Assembly (NCBI GenBank): GCA_963802795.1
Contig: CAWDJV010000005.1
Location: forward strand, 868,001-932,000
Source: JAIBJN01 sp963802795
Lineage (GTDB): Bacteria; Actinomycetota; Thermoleophilia; Gaiellales; Gaiellaceae
Reading direction: 5' to 3'
DNA: 64,000 nucleotides
The notes under the pieces are model-generated. The model did not search any database. It had not been told where the DNA came from and worked only from the letters and a program-made list of their open reading frames with translations. Shown here piece after piece: positions 24,351 to 43,585 of this stretch. Numbering within the stretch: the first letter of the stretch is position 1; each line of letters begins with the position of its first letter. Both the position numbers and the translations under genes were made by a program.

Positions 24351-25738
24351 GCTTCCGCGCCCGCCTCACCATCGCCGTCGCGATCGCAGTGGCGATCGCC
24401 GTCGCCGTCGCCTCGGCGGCCGCCTACCTCGCCGTCCGCAGCCAGCTGCGTGGCCAGGTGGACGACGCGCTCGAGGATCGCGCCCAGACGATCGACCAGA
24501 TCCCGCTCAACGTCGTCCAAACCGGGAACAACCAGTTCTTCCTCCGCATCCCCGGCCCCCACCTCGGCGGCCCGGGCGGCTACGTGCAGGTCTTCGGTCC
24601 GCAGGGCGCGGTCCGGGCGCCGGGTGACGATGTCGCGCTCCCGGTCGACGAGCGGACGCGGCGCGCCGCGGAGGGCGCCGAGGGAGCCGACCAGGACTCG
24701 TTCTACAGCGACGCCGAGGTCGCGGGCACCCACGTCCGCATCCTCACGACCCCCGCGGGCAACGGCTACGTCGTTCAGATCGCGCGGCCCCTCACCGAGG
24801 TGGACGACTCGCTCGACCGGCTGCGCACGCTCCTCGTCCTCGTCGCCCTCGGAGGCATCGGACTGGCGGCGGCGCTCGGCTTCGTCGTCGCCCGCACCGC
24901 GCTCGCGCCCGTACGGAGGCTCACCGAGGCGACGGAGGAGGTGACGGCGACCCGCGACCTCTCGCGGCGCATGACCGACGAGGGCACGGACGAGCTCGGC
25001 CGCCTGGCCGGCAGCTTCAACACGATGCTCGCCGCCCTCGAGGACTCCGCGCGCAGCCAGCGCCGCTTCGTCGCAGACGCCTCGCACGAGCTGCGAACCC
25101 CGCTGACGAGCTTGAGGACGAACATCGAGGTGCTCGCCCGCGCGGACGCCCTCCCGCCCGAGGAGCGCGAGCGGCTGCTCGCCGACGTGGCCGAGCAGCT
25201 GGCGGAGATGAGCGAGCTCGTCGCCGAGCTGGTCGCCCTCGACCGCGCCGAGGATGCCCGCGGCCCGCGCGAGGACGTGCGCCTCGACCTGCTCGCGCGC
25301 GAGGCGATCGAGCGCGCGCGGAGAAATCGCGCCGGAGTCACGTTCACGGCCGATCTCGAGGAGTCGGTCGTCAGCGGCGAGCCGGCCTCGATCGAGCGGG
25401 CGATCGGCAACCTGCTCGACAACGCCGCCAAGTGGAGCCCTCCGGAGGCCGACGTCGAGGTGACGGTCCGTGGCGGCGAGGTCGTCGTCCGCGACCACGG
25501 CCCGGGCATCGACGAGGACGATCTTCCGTACGTCTTCGACCGCTTCTACCGTGCTCCCTCGGCCCGCGGGGAGCCCGGCTCCGGGCTCGGCCTCGCGATC
25601 GTCCGCCGCGTGGCCGAGGCTCACGGCGGCGGGGTGGAGGCGGAGAGCGCCGAGGGCGGCGGCACCCGCGTGCGGCTGGCGTTTCCCGCGCGCCCGAGCG
25701 CGGACGGCCGAAGGTCAGAGCTCTTAGGAACCTCTTAG
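24347..25738 (+). CDS. Sensor histidine kinase (MprB-like)
   Basis: This 463-residue membrane kinase has two transmembrane helices (about 5-28 and 158-180) flanking an extracytoplasmic sensor, a HAMP linker (FVVARTALAPVRRLTEATEEV), phosphoacceptor His247 in DASHELRTPL, and ATPase boxes NLLDNAAKWS, DHGPGID and GSGLGLAIV. It is coupled to the regulator gene by a 4-base overlap. Beside htrA, it is likely to sense envelope or protein-folding stress. Its stop codon lies inside a TCTTAG box of the second motif array. Confidence 0.93.
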   Translation: MSFRARLTIAVAIAVAIAVAVASAAAYLAVRSQLRGQVDDALEDRAQTIDQIPLNVVQTGNNQFFLRIPGPHLGGPGGYVQVFGPQGAVRAPGDDVALPVDERTRRAAEGAEGADQDSFYSDAEVAGTHVRILTTPAGNGYVVQIARPLTEVDDSLDRLRTLLVLVALGGIGLAAALGFVVARTALAPVRRLTEATEEVTATRDLSRRMTDEGTDELGRLAGSFNTMLAALEDSARSQRRFVADASHELRTPLTSLRTNIEVLARADALPPEERERLLADVAEQLAEMSELVAELVALDRAEDARGPREDVRLDLLAREAIERARRNRAGVTFTADLEESVVSGEPASIERAIGNLLDNAAKWSPPEADVEVTVRGGEVVVRDHGPGIDEDDLPYVFDRFYRAPSARGEPGSGLGLAIVRRVAEAHGGGVEAESAEGGGTRVRLAFPARPSADGRRSELLGTS

Positions 25739-25760
25739 CGCCGCTTCAAGTCTCTCTCAG
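25722..25760. promoter_or_regulatory. Second response-regulator box array upstream of the ATP-grasp gene
   Basis: TCTTAG occurs at 25722 and 25733, a degenerate CTTCAA at 25744 and TCTCAG at 25755, again at exact 11-bp steps. This matches the array in front of htrA. It overlaps the end of the kinase gene and precedes the ATP-grasp gene by about 50 bases, suggesting that gene belongs to the same regulon. Confidence 0.6.
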
Positions 25761-25811
25761 AAGAACGTGGTCCGCTTGGTCGTCTAACAACTCGACCCGG
25801 AAGGAGCGGCC

Positions 25812-26663
25812 GTGCACTACGTGATCGGAAGACCGACTCTCACCAACGCCAGGCTCGCGGCCGCCTTCCGAGCGTTCGGGCACGAGGCGAGCGTCGTCGC
25901 GCCGACGGAGGCTCGGGTGCAGCGCGGGGACGTCGCCCTGGCCCGGCTCGACGTCCGGCGTACGCTCGACGGCGTCGAAGACGGCCTCTGGAGGCTCGCG
26001 GACTTGGAGCGGGCCGGCGCGCTCCTCCTCAACGGGCCGGTCGCGCTCCTGAACGCTCACGACAAGCTCGCGACCGCCGTCGTGCTCGGCCGTGCCGGGG
26101 TGCCGCACCCGCGCACGGCCCACGTCCGCCGCCCGTCGCTGCCGAGCTCGCTCAGCCCTCCCTACGTCGTCAAGCCCCGGTTCGGGAGCTGGGGCCGCGA
26201 CGTCTTTCGCTGCGAGACGGAGAGCGAGCTCGTCTCCTGCTTCGCCGCTCTCGGACGGAAACGCTGGTTTCGGCGCCAGGGCGCTCTCGTCCAGGAGCTC
26301 GTAAGCGCGGCCGGCGCGGACATGCGGGTCGTCGTCGCGGGCGGCGAGGTCGTCGGGGCCGTCTCGCGAGTCGCCCCGCCCGCCGAGTGGCGGACGAACG
26401 TCGCGCTCGGCGCCGCCAGGACGCCGGTCGTCCCCTCGGCGGAGGCCGGCGCGACGGCGTGCGAGGCGGCGGCGGCGGTCGGCCTCGACCTCGCCGGCGT
26501 CGACCTCGTCCCCGGCGCGGACGGCCGGCACCTCGTCCTCGAGGTGAACGGCGCCGTGGAGCTCACGCCCGAGTACGGCCTCGAAGGCGGCGATCCGTTC
26601 CGGGCTGCGGTCGACGCGCTGATCGGCGTGCCCGCCGGGCGCGGCCTCGCGCTGGCGACCTGA
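25812..26663 (+). CDS. RimK-like ATP-grasp ligase
   Basis: This 283-residue ATP-grasp enzyme has LLNGPVALLNAHDKLAT followed by PHPRTAHV, the lysine-bearing PYVVKPRFGSWGRDV strand, QELVSAAGADMRVVV and the metal site DLVPGADGRHLVLEVNGAVEL (shown in part by EVN). The layout resembles RimK/LysX proteins that add amino acids to a peptide or carrier. GTG at 25812 has GGAAGGAG upstream. It follows the kinase and the second box array, so induction by envelope stress is likely. The substrate cannot be told from sequence. Confidence 0.82.
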   Translation: MHYVIGRPTLTNARLAAAFRAFGHEASVVAPTEARVQRGDVALARLDVRRTLDGVEDGLWRLADLERAGALLLNGPVALLNAHDKLATAVVLGRAGVPHPRTAHVRRPSLPSSLSPPYVVKPRFGSWGRDVFRCETESELVSCFAALGRKRWFRRQGALVQELVSAAGADMRVVVAGGEVVGAVSRVAPPAEWRTNVALGAARTPVVPSAEAGATACEAAAAVGLDLAGVDLVPGADGRHLVLEVNGAVELTPEYGLEGGDPFRAAVDALIGVPAGRGLALAT

Positions 26664-26729
26664 CTCGCATTTTCGCCCGTGCGCAGGTATAGTGAGACCT
26701 CGTTCAAGCGGTTTCCCGCGCGCTCTGCG

Positions 26730-26759
26730 TTGCGCGGAGACCGCTGTTCGTGCTATTCT
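26730..26759 (+). promoter_or_regulatory. Candidate rpoBC promoter
   Basis: TTGCGC (26730-26735) and TATTCT (26754-26759) are 18 bp apart, about 80 bases before the rpoB start. TATAGT at 26688 is a second -10-like hexamer without a good partner. The terminator after rplL and the intervening opposite-strand genes mean rpoBC must have its own promoter in this spacer. Confidence 0.4.
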
Positions 26760-26836
26760 TACCGGTCGCGCCGCCGTACTGCAGATTCTGCACGATTACT
26801 TGTCGCTAGACCCTGCCTAGAGGGAGGTCACCGTCC

Positions 26837-30436
<3,600 letters not shown>

Positions 30437-30450
30437 GTTAGGGGAGCGCC

Positions 30451-35064
<4,614 letters not shown>

Positions 35065-35081
35065 CTGGGCCCCGATTTCCT

Positions 35082-35109
35082 GCCGAGGGCGCCGCGAGGC
35101 GCCCTCGGC
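35082..35109 (+). terminator. Rho-independent terminator after rpoC, 12-bp perfect stem
   Basis: The arms at 35082-35093 and 35098-35109 pair perfectly (GCCGAGGGCGCC and its complement) around GCGA, 17 bases after the rpoC stop. There is little T-tract afterwards. Confidence 0.8.
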
Positions 35110-35129
35110 GCTTAGAGTTCCTGCTGGTC

Positions 35130-35672
35130 GTGGTCGCCGCGATTCTCTGGGAGTTCAGCGAGGGCGGGAGCGAGCTGTGCGTGCTCGACCGGAAGGACCG
35201 CGGCTGGGAGCTTCGCGGCACCGCCCTGCTCGCGGCGGAGCAAGGGCCCGCCGAGATCCGCTACTCGGTGCTCGTCGGCCGCACCTGGGCGACCGAGGAC
35301 GTGGAGGTGGTCGTCTCGTTTCCGGACGGCGACATCCGCGAGCCGATCGAGCTCGGGGCGCTCTGGTCCGGAAAGGAGCGTCCGCCCGAGTTCCGTGACT
35401 GCGTCGACGTCGACCTCGGCTTCACGCCGGCGACGAACACGCTCCCGATCCGCCGCCTGGGCCTGGACGTGGGCGAGGCGGCCGAGCTCGCCGTCGCGTG
35501 GCTCAGATGGCCCGGGCTCCGTGTCGAACGCGCCGAGCAGCGTTACGAGCGCCTGGCCCCCGACCGGTACCGCTACTCGTCCGGCGACTTCGAGGCGGAC
35601 CTGACCGTCGACGAGCACGGCCTGGTGGTGGAGTACGAAGGCGTTTGGCGAGCCGTGGCCCGCGCCTACTGA
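35130..35672 (+). CDS. DUF1089 (putative glycolipid-binding) family protein
   Basis: This protein has about 180 residues. ILWEFSEGGSELCVLDRKDRGWELRGTALL, IRYSVLVGRTWATEDVEV, DCVDVDLGFTPATNTLPIRRLGL and the closing YSSGDFEADLTVDEHGLVVEYEGVWRAVA match the beta-barrel DUF1089 family by order and content. GTG at 35130 is the first plausible start after the rpoC terminator but has no clear ribosome site, and its leader overlaps the terminator's downstream side. The function of the family is not established. Confidence 0.7.
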   Translation: MVAAILWEFSEGGSELCVLDRKDRGWELRGTALLAAEQGPAEIRYSVLVGRTWATEDVEVVVSFPDGDIREPIELGALWSGKERPPEFRDCVDVDLGFTPATNTLPIRRLGLDVGEAAELAVAWLRWPGLRVERAEQRYERLAPDRYRYSSGDFEADLTVDEHGLVVEYEGVWRAVARAY

Positions 35673-35720
35673 GGTCTGCTCGATTTTTCCGCTCTTTGCG
35701 ACGAGTTCGGTCGCGCATCC

Positions 35721-35748
35721 TTGATCCGCCGCCGGAGAGGCGTAGACT
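35721..35748 (+). promoter_or_regulatory. Candidate sigma70-type promoter
   Basis: TTGATC (35721-35726) and TAGACT (35743-35748) are 16 bp apart in the spacer after the DUF1089 gene. It points toward the short gene at 35843; a DnaA-box match lies about 55 bases downstream of the predicted start site. Confidence 0.45.
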
Positions 35749-35807
35749 GGCTCACAGCGCGGCCTCGCGGGGTCACGGTCGCACTGCTTGACCGCGCGCT
35801 GCGGCAG

Positions 35808-35816
35808 TTATCCACA
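35808..35816 (+). promoter_or_regulatory. Perfect DnaA-box match
   Basis: TTATCCACA is an exact match to the DnaA box and is followed by a partial copy (TTCCACAG). It lies in the 5' leader of the short gene at 35843. A single box is not an origin; DnaA-mediated control of this gene is possible. Confidence 0.4.
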
Positions 35817-35842
35817 GATTCCACAGCGAGGTGGGGAGGAAT

Positions 35843-36043
35843 GTGACTGGTCCCGAGGAGCGCGAGCAGCCGCGCGGGCCCGAGCAATCGTCCGGGCCGC
35901 CCCCGCCGCCGGGGCACTTTCTGTCGGAGGAGCTCGAATCGGACTGCGCGCGCTTCCTCGAGCAGGTCCGCACGCTCGTGGCGAGGCGCGAACACGAGTC
36001 CGTGGCGCGTCGGGAAGCGTCTCTCGGGGCCGAGCGCCTCTAG
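35843..36043 (+). CDS. Short hypothetical protein with REHES motif
   Basis: This 66-residue protein has a GGGGAGGA site just before its GTG (an earlier in-frame GTG at 35831 lies on that site). The N-terminal half is Pro/Glu/Gly-rich (GPEQSSGPPPPPGHF) and probably disordered; the C-terminal half is a helix, LESDCARFLEQVRTLVARREHESVARREASL. The REHESVA segment recurs as REHESLA in the truncated protein at the end of the window, so both may belong to one uncharacterised family. The stop overlaps the convergent GGDEF gene at a shared CTAG. Confidence 0.5.
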   Translation: MTGPEEREQPRGPEQSSGPPPPPGHFLSEELESDCARFLEQVRTLVARREHESVARREASLGAERL

Positions 36044-37210
36044 GCGCCGAGCTCGCGGGCCTGCGTAGGGCCGTTCGCCTGGCGGACCTGGCTGGGGCCG
36101 CCTTCCTTCGCGCGCTGGAGGGCCTCGTCCGCCCGCTGGAAGAGGGAGATCGAGTCGTCCTCGGGGCGCAGCTCGGCGATTCCCGCCGAAATGCGAATGC
36201 GTTCGGCCGGCCCCGACGCGCCCGAGCCCACCGCGAACTGGAGCCGGCGGTAGAGGTGCTCCGCGTCGCGGGCGCCCGACTCGGGGAGGATGACCCCGAA
36301 CTCGTCGCCGCCGACGCGGCAGGCGACGTCCGCCCTGCGCACGGAGTCGAGAATGCGCGCTCCCACGGCCGCGAGCACCGCGTCGCCGCCGAGGCGGCCG
36401 AGGCGGCCGTTCGCCTCCGTGAAGTCGTCCACGTCGAGCACGACGAGGGCGAGCGGACGTTCGTAGCGGTGCGAGCGGGCACACTCACGCGCGAGGGTCT
36501 CCTTGAAGACCCGGCTGTTGAGGAGGCCGGTGAGGGCGTCCACGTCCGCAAGCTGCCTGGCCTCCAGGTAGCGCTGCGCGTTTCGGATCGCGGGCGCGCT
36601 CGCCGCCGCGAGCTCCTCCAGCCTGCCGAGGTCCTCGTCCTCGAGGATCGGCTCGCGCCCGCGCCAGAAGACGGCGAGGGTCCCCAGCGCCCCGACCTGC
36701 TCCGAGCGAAGAGGCACCGCGACCGCGCCCTGGATCAGGTCGTCCGACTCGGCGTCCGCGCGGTCGGCTTCGTACCGGTACGTGACGCGGACCGCCCGGG
36801 CCTCACCGGACGGCGAGTTCGAGAGGGGCCGCCGCGAGACCTCCTCCGCCGTCATCGCCGACCGAGGCCACGAGCGGCTCGGCGTCGGGCCCGCGGACGA
36901 CGAGCATCGCCGCGCCCACCCCGGCTGCGTTCGCGGCCGCCGAGAGCGTGCGCTCCAGGACCTCGTCGAGCTCGAGCGAGACGGCGATCTCGGCAAGCCG
37001 CCCGGGCGCTACGCCGTCCGAGCGTGCGAGGCCGACCGCCGCGGAGGGCTCGCCTGCGCCTCCGGGCACGGGCGAGGGCTCTCCGGAGTCGGCTGCGGCC
37101 CGCCTGCGGCGCCGGACGAGGAACGCCGCGAGCGCGAGAAGGAGCAGCGCGGCGAGGCCGATCGCGACGCCCACGGCGATCCAGAGAGCGGTGTTGGCAA
37201 GAGGCTGCAT
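36040..37210 (-). CDS. Membrane GAF-GGDEF diguanylate cyclase, frameshifted
   Basis: This protein of about 389 residues has one N-terminal transmembrane helix (LWIAVGVAIGLAALLLLALAAFLV), a Pro/Ser linker, a GAF-like domain and a C-terminal GGDEF domain. The GAF half is broken by one extra base at about 36856, which separates EPLVASVG from MTAEEVSRRPLSNSPSGEARAV. The catalytic loop is RVGGDEFGVILPE, and the inhibitory RxxD (RRAD) lies five residues before it, so product inhibition by c-di-GMP is expected. The start is taken at ATG 37210, just before the helix. It makes the second messenger c-di-GMP; no EAL partner is nearby. Confidence 0.82.
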
Positions 37211-37382
37211 GCCCGGTTTGGAGACCCACGATACGCCGGTCCCGCGCCCGAGACAATTCCCGGCGGGGGCAGGCTCGAAGCTGCTACCATCCTGCGAGGT
37301 TCGGCATGGGAGCTGCCCACGCCGGCCTTTTGTTGCGTCTGGACGCCGTCCAGAGACCTCCGAGCGATCAAGGATTCGACGC

Positions 37383-37754
37383 GTGCCTACCGTGAACCAG
37401 CTCGTGCGGAAGGGTCGGAAGATCCCTCCGACGAAGGCCAAGACGCCCGCCCTTCGCGGCGCCCCGCAGAAGCGGGGGGTCTGCACGCGCGTGTACACGG
37501 CCACCCCCAAGAAGCCGAACTCGGCGCTGCGGAAGGTCGCGCGCGTCCGGCTCACGAACGGGATGGAGGTCGGCGCCTACATCCCCGGCGAGGGCCACAA
37601 CCTGCAGGAGCACTCGGTAGTGCTCGTGCGCGGCGGCCGTGTCAAGGACATGCCGGGCTTCCGCTACAAGGTCATTCGCTCCGCGCTCGATGCGGGCGGC
37701 GTCGCCGAGCGGCGCCAGGGGCGCTCCAAGTACGGCGCCAAGAAGGGCTCGTAG
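37383..37754 (+). CDS. rpsL: 30S ribosomal protein S12
   Basis: This 123-residue decoding-site protein starts with GTG (PTVNQLVRKGR). The segment TPKKPNSALRKVARV and GRVKDMPGFRYKVIR contain the lysines whose change gives streptomycin resistance; both are the wild-type residues here. It is the first gene of the str operon. The 172-base spacer upstream, between it and the divergent GGDEF gene, must hold its promoter; TACCAT near 37287 is the only -10-like hexamer I noticed. Confidence 0.97.
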   Translation: MPTVNQLVRKGRKIPPTKAKTPALRGAPQKRGVCTRVYTATPKKPNSALRKVARVRLTNGMEVGAYIPGEGHNLQEHSVVLVRGGRVKDMPGFRYKVIRSALDAGGVAERRQGRSKYGAKKGS

Positions 37755-37755
37755 C

Positions 37756-38226
37756 ATGCCGCGCCGCGCAGAGATTCAGCCTCGCGAGCTCGACGCCGAT
37801 CCGCTCTACGACTCGAAGCTCGTGAGCCAGGTGGTCAACAAGGTCATGGTCCGGGGCAAGAAGTCCACGGCCGAGAGCATCGTCTACTCGGCCCTCGAGC
37901 TGGTCGGCGAGCGAACGGGCAAGGCCCCGGTCGAGGTGCTCGAGCAGGCGATCAAGACCGTCACGCCGGTGCTCGAGGTTCGCTCGCGGCGAGTCGGCGG
38001 CGCCAACTACCAGGTGCCCGTCGAGGTGCCGCAGCGCCGCGCGCGCACGCTCGCCGTGCGCTGGCTCGTCGGTTACGCCCGCGAGCGGCGCGAGAAGCAC
38101 ATGGACGAGAAGCTCGCCAACGAGATCCTCGATGCGCTGAACCAGCAGGGCGGCGCGTACAAGCGCAAGGACGACCTCTACCGGATGGCGCAGGCCAACA
38201 AGGCCTTCGCCCACTACAGGTGGTAG
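37756..38226 (+). CDS. rpsG: 30S ribosomal protein S7
   Basis: This 156-residue protein is the 3'-domain assembly initiator and E-site neighbour. The sequence shows VNKVMVRGKKSTAESIVYSALE and VGGANYQVPVEVPQRRARTLAVRWLV, the family signature. ATG at 37756 follows the rpsL stop by one base. The final codons contain an AGGTGG that serves as the ribosome site of fusA. Confidence 0.97.
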   Translation: MPRRAEIQPRELDADPLYDSKLVSQVVNKVMVRGKKSTAESIVYSALELVGERTGKAPVEVLEQAIKTVTPVLEVRSRRVGGANYQVPVEVPQRRARTLAVRWLVGYARERREKHMDEKLANEILDALNQQGGAYKRKDDLYRMAQANKAFAHYRW

Positions 38227-38228
38227 CC

Positions 38229-40328
<2,100 letters not shown>

Positions 40329-40348
40329 AGAGACCACCGGAGGAGCTG

Positions 40349-41539
<1,191 letters not shown>

Positions 41540-41556
41540 GGAGCTAGAGGAAGCCC

Positions 41557-41865
41557 GTGCCGCAACAGAAGATCCGCATCCGCCTCAAGGGGTACGACCA
41601 CACCCAGCTCGACCGGTCGGCGCTGTCGATCGTCGAGACGGCGCAGCGCACCGGCGCGACAGTGACCGGTCCGGTGCCGCTGCCCACCGAGAAGAACGTC
41701 TACACGGTGATCCGCAGCCCCTTCAAGGACAAGGACTCCCGTGAGCACTTCGAGGTGCGCACGCACAAGCGCCTGATCGACATCCATTCGCCGACCCCGA
41801 AGACGGTCGACTCCTTGATGCGGCTGGATCTTCCTGCAGGCGTCGACATCGAGATCAAGCTGTAG
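41557..41865 (+). CDS. rpsJ: 30S ribosomal protein S10
   Basis: This 102-residue protein (also the NusE antitermination partner of NusG) starts with GTG. IRIRLKGYDHTQLDRSALSIVETA and VIRSPFKDKDSREHFEVRTHKRLIDI are characteristic. It opens the S10 gene group; AGAGGAAG precedes the start. Confidence 0.97.
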   Translation: MPQQKIRIRLKGYDHTQLDRSALSIVETAQRTGATVTGPVPLPTEKNVYTVIRSPFKDKDSREHFEVRTHKRLIDIHSPTPKTVDSLMRLDLPAGVDIEIKL

Positions 41866-41876
41866 GTGGCGAGACG

Positions 41877-42497
41877 GTGAAAGGCATCATCGGCAAGAAG
41901 CTCGGCATGACCCAGCTCTTCGACGAGGAGACCGGTCGCCTCACGCCTGTGACCGTGATCCAGGCCGGGCCGTGCCCGGTCGTGGCCGTGCGGACCGCCG
42001 ACACCGACGGCTACGACGCGGTCCAGCTCGCCTTCGACGAAGTGCCCGAGCGGAAGCTCTCGAAGCCCCGCCTCGGGCACCTCGCGAAGCACGGCGTGGG
42101 GCCGCACAGGCGTCTCGTCGAGCTGCGGGGCGCGAGCGAGCTCGCGTCCGGCGAGACAGTCACCGTCGAGGCCTTCGAGGCCGGCGACAAGGTCAAGGTC
42201 ACCGGGGTCTCGATCGGCAAGGGCTTCCAGGGGACGATCAAGCGCCACGGCTTCAGCCGCGGCCCGGTGACGCACGGCTCGCACAACGTCCGTGCCCCGG
42301 GCTCGATCGGCGCCTCGGCGACGCCCTCACGGGTGTTCAAGGGCATGCGCATGGCCGGCCGGATGGGCGCGCAGAGAGTCACCCAGGTCGGCCTCACGGT
42401 CGTCGACACTGACGTGGAGCAGAATCTGCTCCTGGTCAAGGGCGCCGTGCCGGGTCACCGGAACTCCTACGTCGTCGTGAGGGAGGACGCATCCTGA
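41877..42497 (+). CDS. rplC: 50S ribosomal protein L3
   Basis: This 206-residue protein has GIIGKKLGMTQLFDEE at its start and the extension loop KGFQGTIKRHGFSRGPVTHGSHNVRAPGSIGA that reaches the peptidyl-transferase centre. It starts with GTG 11 bases after rpsJ, and its TGA overlaps the rplD ATG. Confidence 0.97.
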   Translation: MKGIIGKKLGMTQLFDEETGRLTPVTVIQAGPCPVVAVRTADTDGYDAVQLAFDEVPERKLSKPRLGHLAKHGVGPHRRLVELRGASELASGETVTVEAFEAGDKVKVTGVSIGKGFQGTIKRHGFSRGPVTHGSHNVRAPGSIGASATPSRVFKGMRMAGRMGAQRVTQVGLTVVDTDVEQNLLLVKGAVPGHRNSYVVVREDAS

Positions 42498-43129
42498 TGG
42501 CGGCTCCGAAGGCACCGGTGCTCGACGTGTCGGGCAAGAAGGCGAAGGACGCCACGCTGTCCGAGGCCGTTTTCGGGGCTGAGGTGAGGCCGCACCTCGT
42601 CCACGAGGCGGTGCGGGCCGAGGCCGCTGCCGCGCGGGCCGGCACCCGGGCCGCCAAGAGCCGTGCGCTCGTCTCCGGCGGACGCTCGAAGCCTTGGCGG
42701 CAGAAGGGCACGGGCCGCGCGCGTGCCGGCACCACCAGGGCACCGCAGTGGACCGGCGGCGGCGTCGCGTTCGCCAAGCAGCCCCGCGACTTCACCCTGA
42801 AGGTGAACCGCAAGGCGCGCAAGGCGGCGTTTCGCTCGGCGCTCTCCGACCACGCGGGGCGCGGCACGCTCGCGCTGATCGCCGGCGAGGCGTTCTCCAA
42901 GCCCTCGACGCGCAGCGCCGTCGACCTGATCGGCGCCTGGGGCCCCGACCTGCCGCTGCTCGTCGTCGCGCTGCCCGAGGAGGAGGCGCTCGTCAAGAGC
43001 TTCCGCAACATCGAGCGCGCTCTCGTGGTCGAGCCATCCGAGCTCGAGATCGGCGCCGTCGTCTGGGCGCGCTCCGTGCTCGCCACCGAGGGCGCCCTCG
43101 AGCGCGTCCAGGAGGTGGTCGGCAAGTGA
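42497..43129 (+). CDS. rplD: 50S ribosomal protein L4
   Basis: This 210-residue exit-tunnel protein has the extended loop SGGRSKPWRQKGTGRARAGTTRAPQWTGGGVAF, which contacts macrolide sites. The N-terminus is shorter in conserved content than in E. coli. It overlaps both neighbours (ATG with the rplC stop, TGA with the rplW GTG). In E. coli L4 represses the S10 operon; no such leader is visible ahead of rpsJ here. Confidence 0.96.
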   Translation: MAAPKAPVLDVSGKKAKDATLSEAVFGAEVRPHLVHEAVRAEAAAARAGTRAAKSRALVSGGRSKPWRQKGTGRARAGTTRAPQWTGGGVAFAKQPRDFTLKVNRKARKAAFRSALSDHAGRGTLALIAGEAFSKPSTRSAVDLIGAWGPDLPLLVVALPEEEALVKSFRNIERALVVEPSELEIGAVVWARSVLATEGALERVQEVVGK

Positions 43130-43422
43130 GCCTGGATCCGCGCCAAGTCATCCTCGCCCCGGTCGTCTCCGAGAAGAGCTACAGCCTGATCGAGGACAAC
43201 AAGTACTCCTTCCGCGTGCACCCGCGCTCGCACAAGACGCAGATCCGCCAGGCGGTCGAGGAGCTCTTCGACGTAAAGGTCGTCTCCGTCAACGTCCTGA
43301 AGGTTCAGTCCAAGCCCAAGCGCCGCGGCTGGACGAAGGGCCGCAAGCGGGGCTGGAAGAAGGCGATCGTCGAGCTCCGCGAGGGCGACAAGATCGAGAT
43401 CTTCGAGGGAGCCGCGGTCTAG
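43126..43422 (+). CDS. rplW: 50S ribosomal protein L23
   Basis: This 98-residue tunnel-exit protein is the docking site for trigger factor and SRP. It has VILAPVVSEKSYSLIEDNKYSFRVHPRSHKTQIRQAVEELF and the basic loop KPKRRGWTKGRKRGWKKA. GTG at 43126 overlaps the rplD stop as GTGA. Its TAG stop forms the 5' base of the long structured spacer before rplB. Confidence 0.96.
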   Translation: MSLDPRQVILAPVVSEKSYSLIEDNKYSFRVHPRSHKTQIRQAVEELFDVKVVSVNVLKVQSKPKRRGWTKGRKRGWKKAIVELREGDKIEIFEGAAV

Positions 43423-43585
43423 TGGCTCACCTCGCAACATTCGGCGGCGCCCGGCGCGCGATCACGCTGCGCCATGCGGCGTCCTCAGTCGCGCCCGGGC
43501 TATCCAGCCCGAGCGCTCCCTGCGTCCTTGCCTGGCTTGGTGCTCGCACCCCGGGCATCCACCAATGTCACGAGGCGAGCCACTG
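43420..43585 (+). promoter_or_regulatory. Putative structured RNA, rplW-rplB spacer (copy A)
   Basis: The spacer runs from the rplW stop to the rplB ATG. Bases 43421-43441 pair with 43564-43584 in 18 of 21 positions, closing the whole spacer into one long stem. Inside are a hairpin with GCG-ATCA-CGC at its tip (within 43452-43472) and a hairpin CGGGCT-ATCC-AGCCCG (about 43496-43511). CGCGATCACGC and GCTTGGTGCTCGC are shared exactly with the secY-adk spacer (copy B). The 3' strand of the outer stem contains the only ribosome-site-like bases (GAGGCGAG) before rplB, so the stem could control its translation or bring stop and start together. The same bases also read as a 54-codon frame, judged unlikely to be coding. 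Confidence 0.6.

Noticed and set aside
23669..25738. Single 689-residue response regulator-kinase fusion
   Set aside because: The continuous frame arises from the one-base insertion at 24098; the true effector domain continues in the next frame and ends at a TGA overlapping the kinase ATG.
35808..35816. Replication origin
   Set aside because: Only one perfect DnaA box plus a partial one; no dnaA, dnaN or box cluster nearby.
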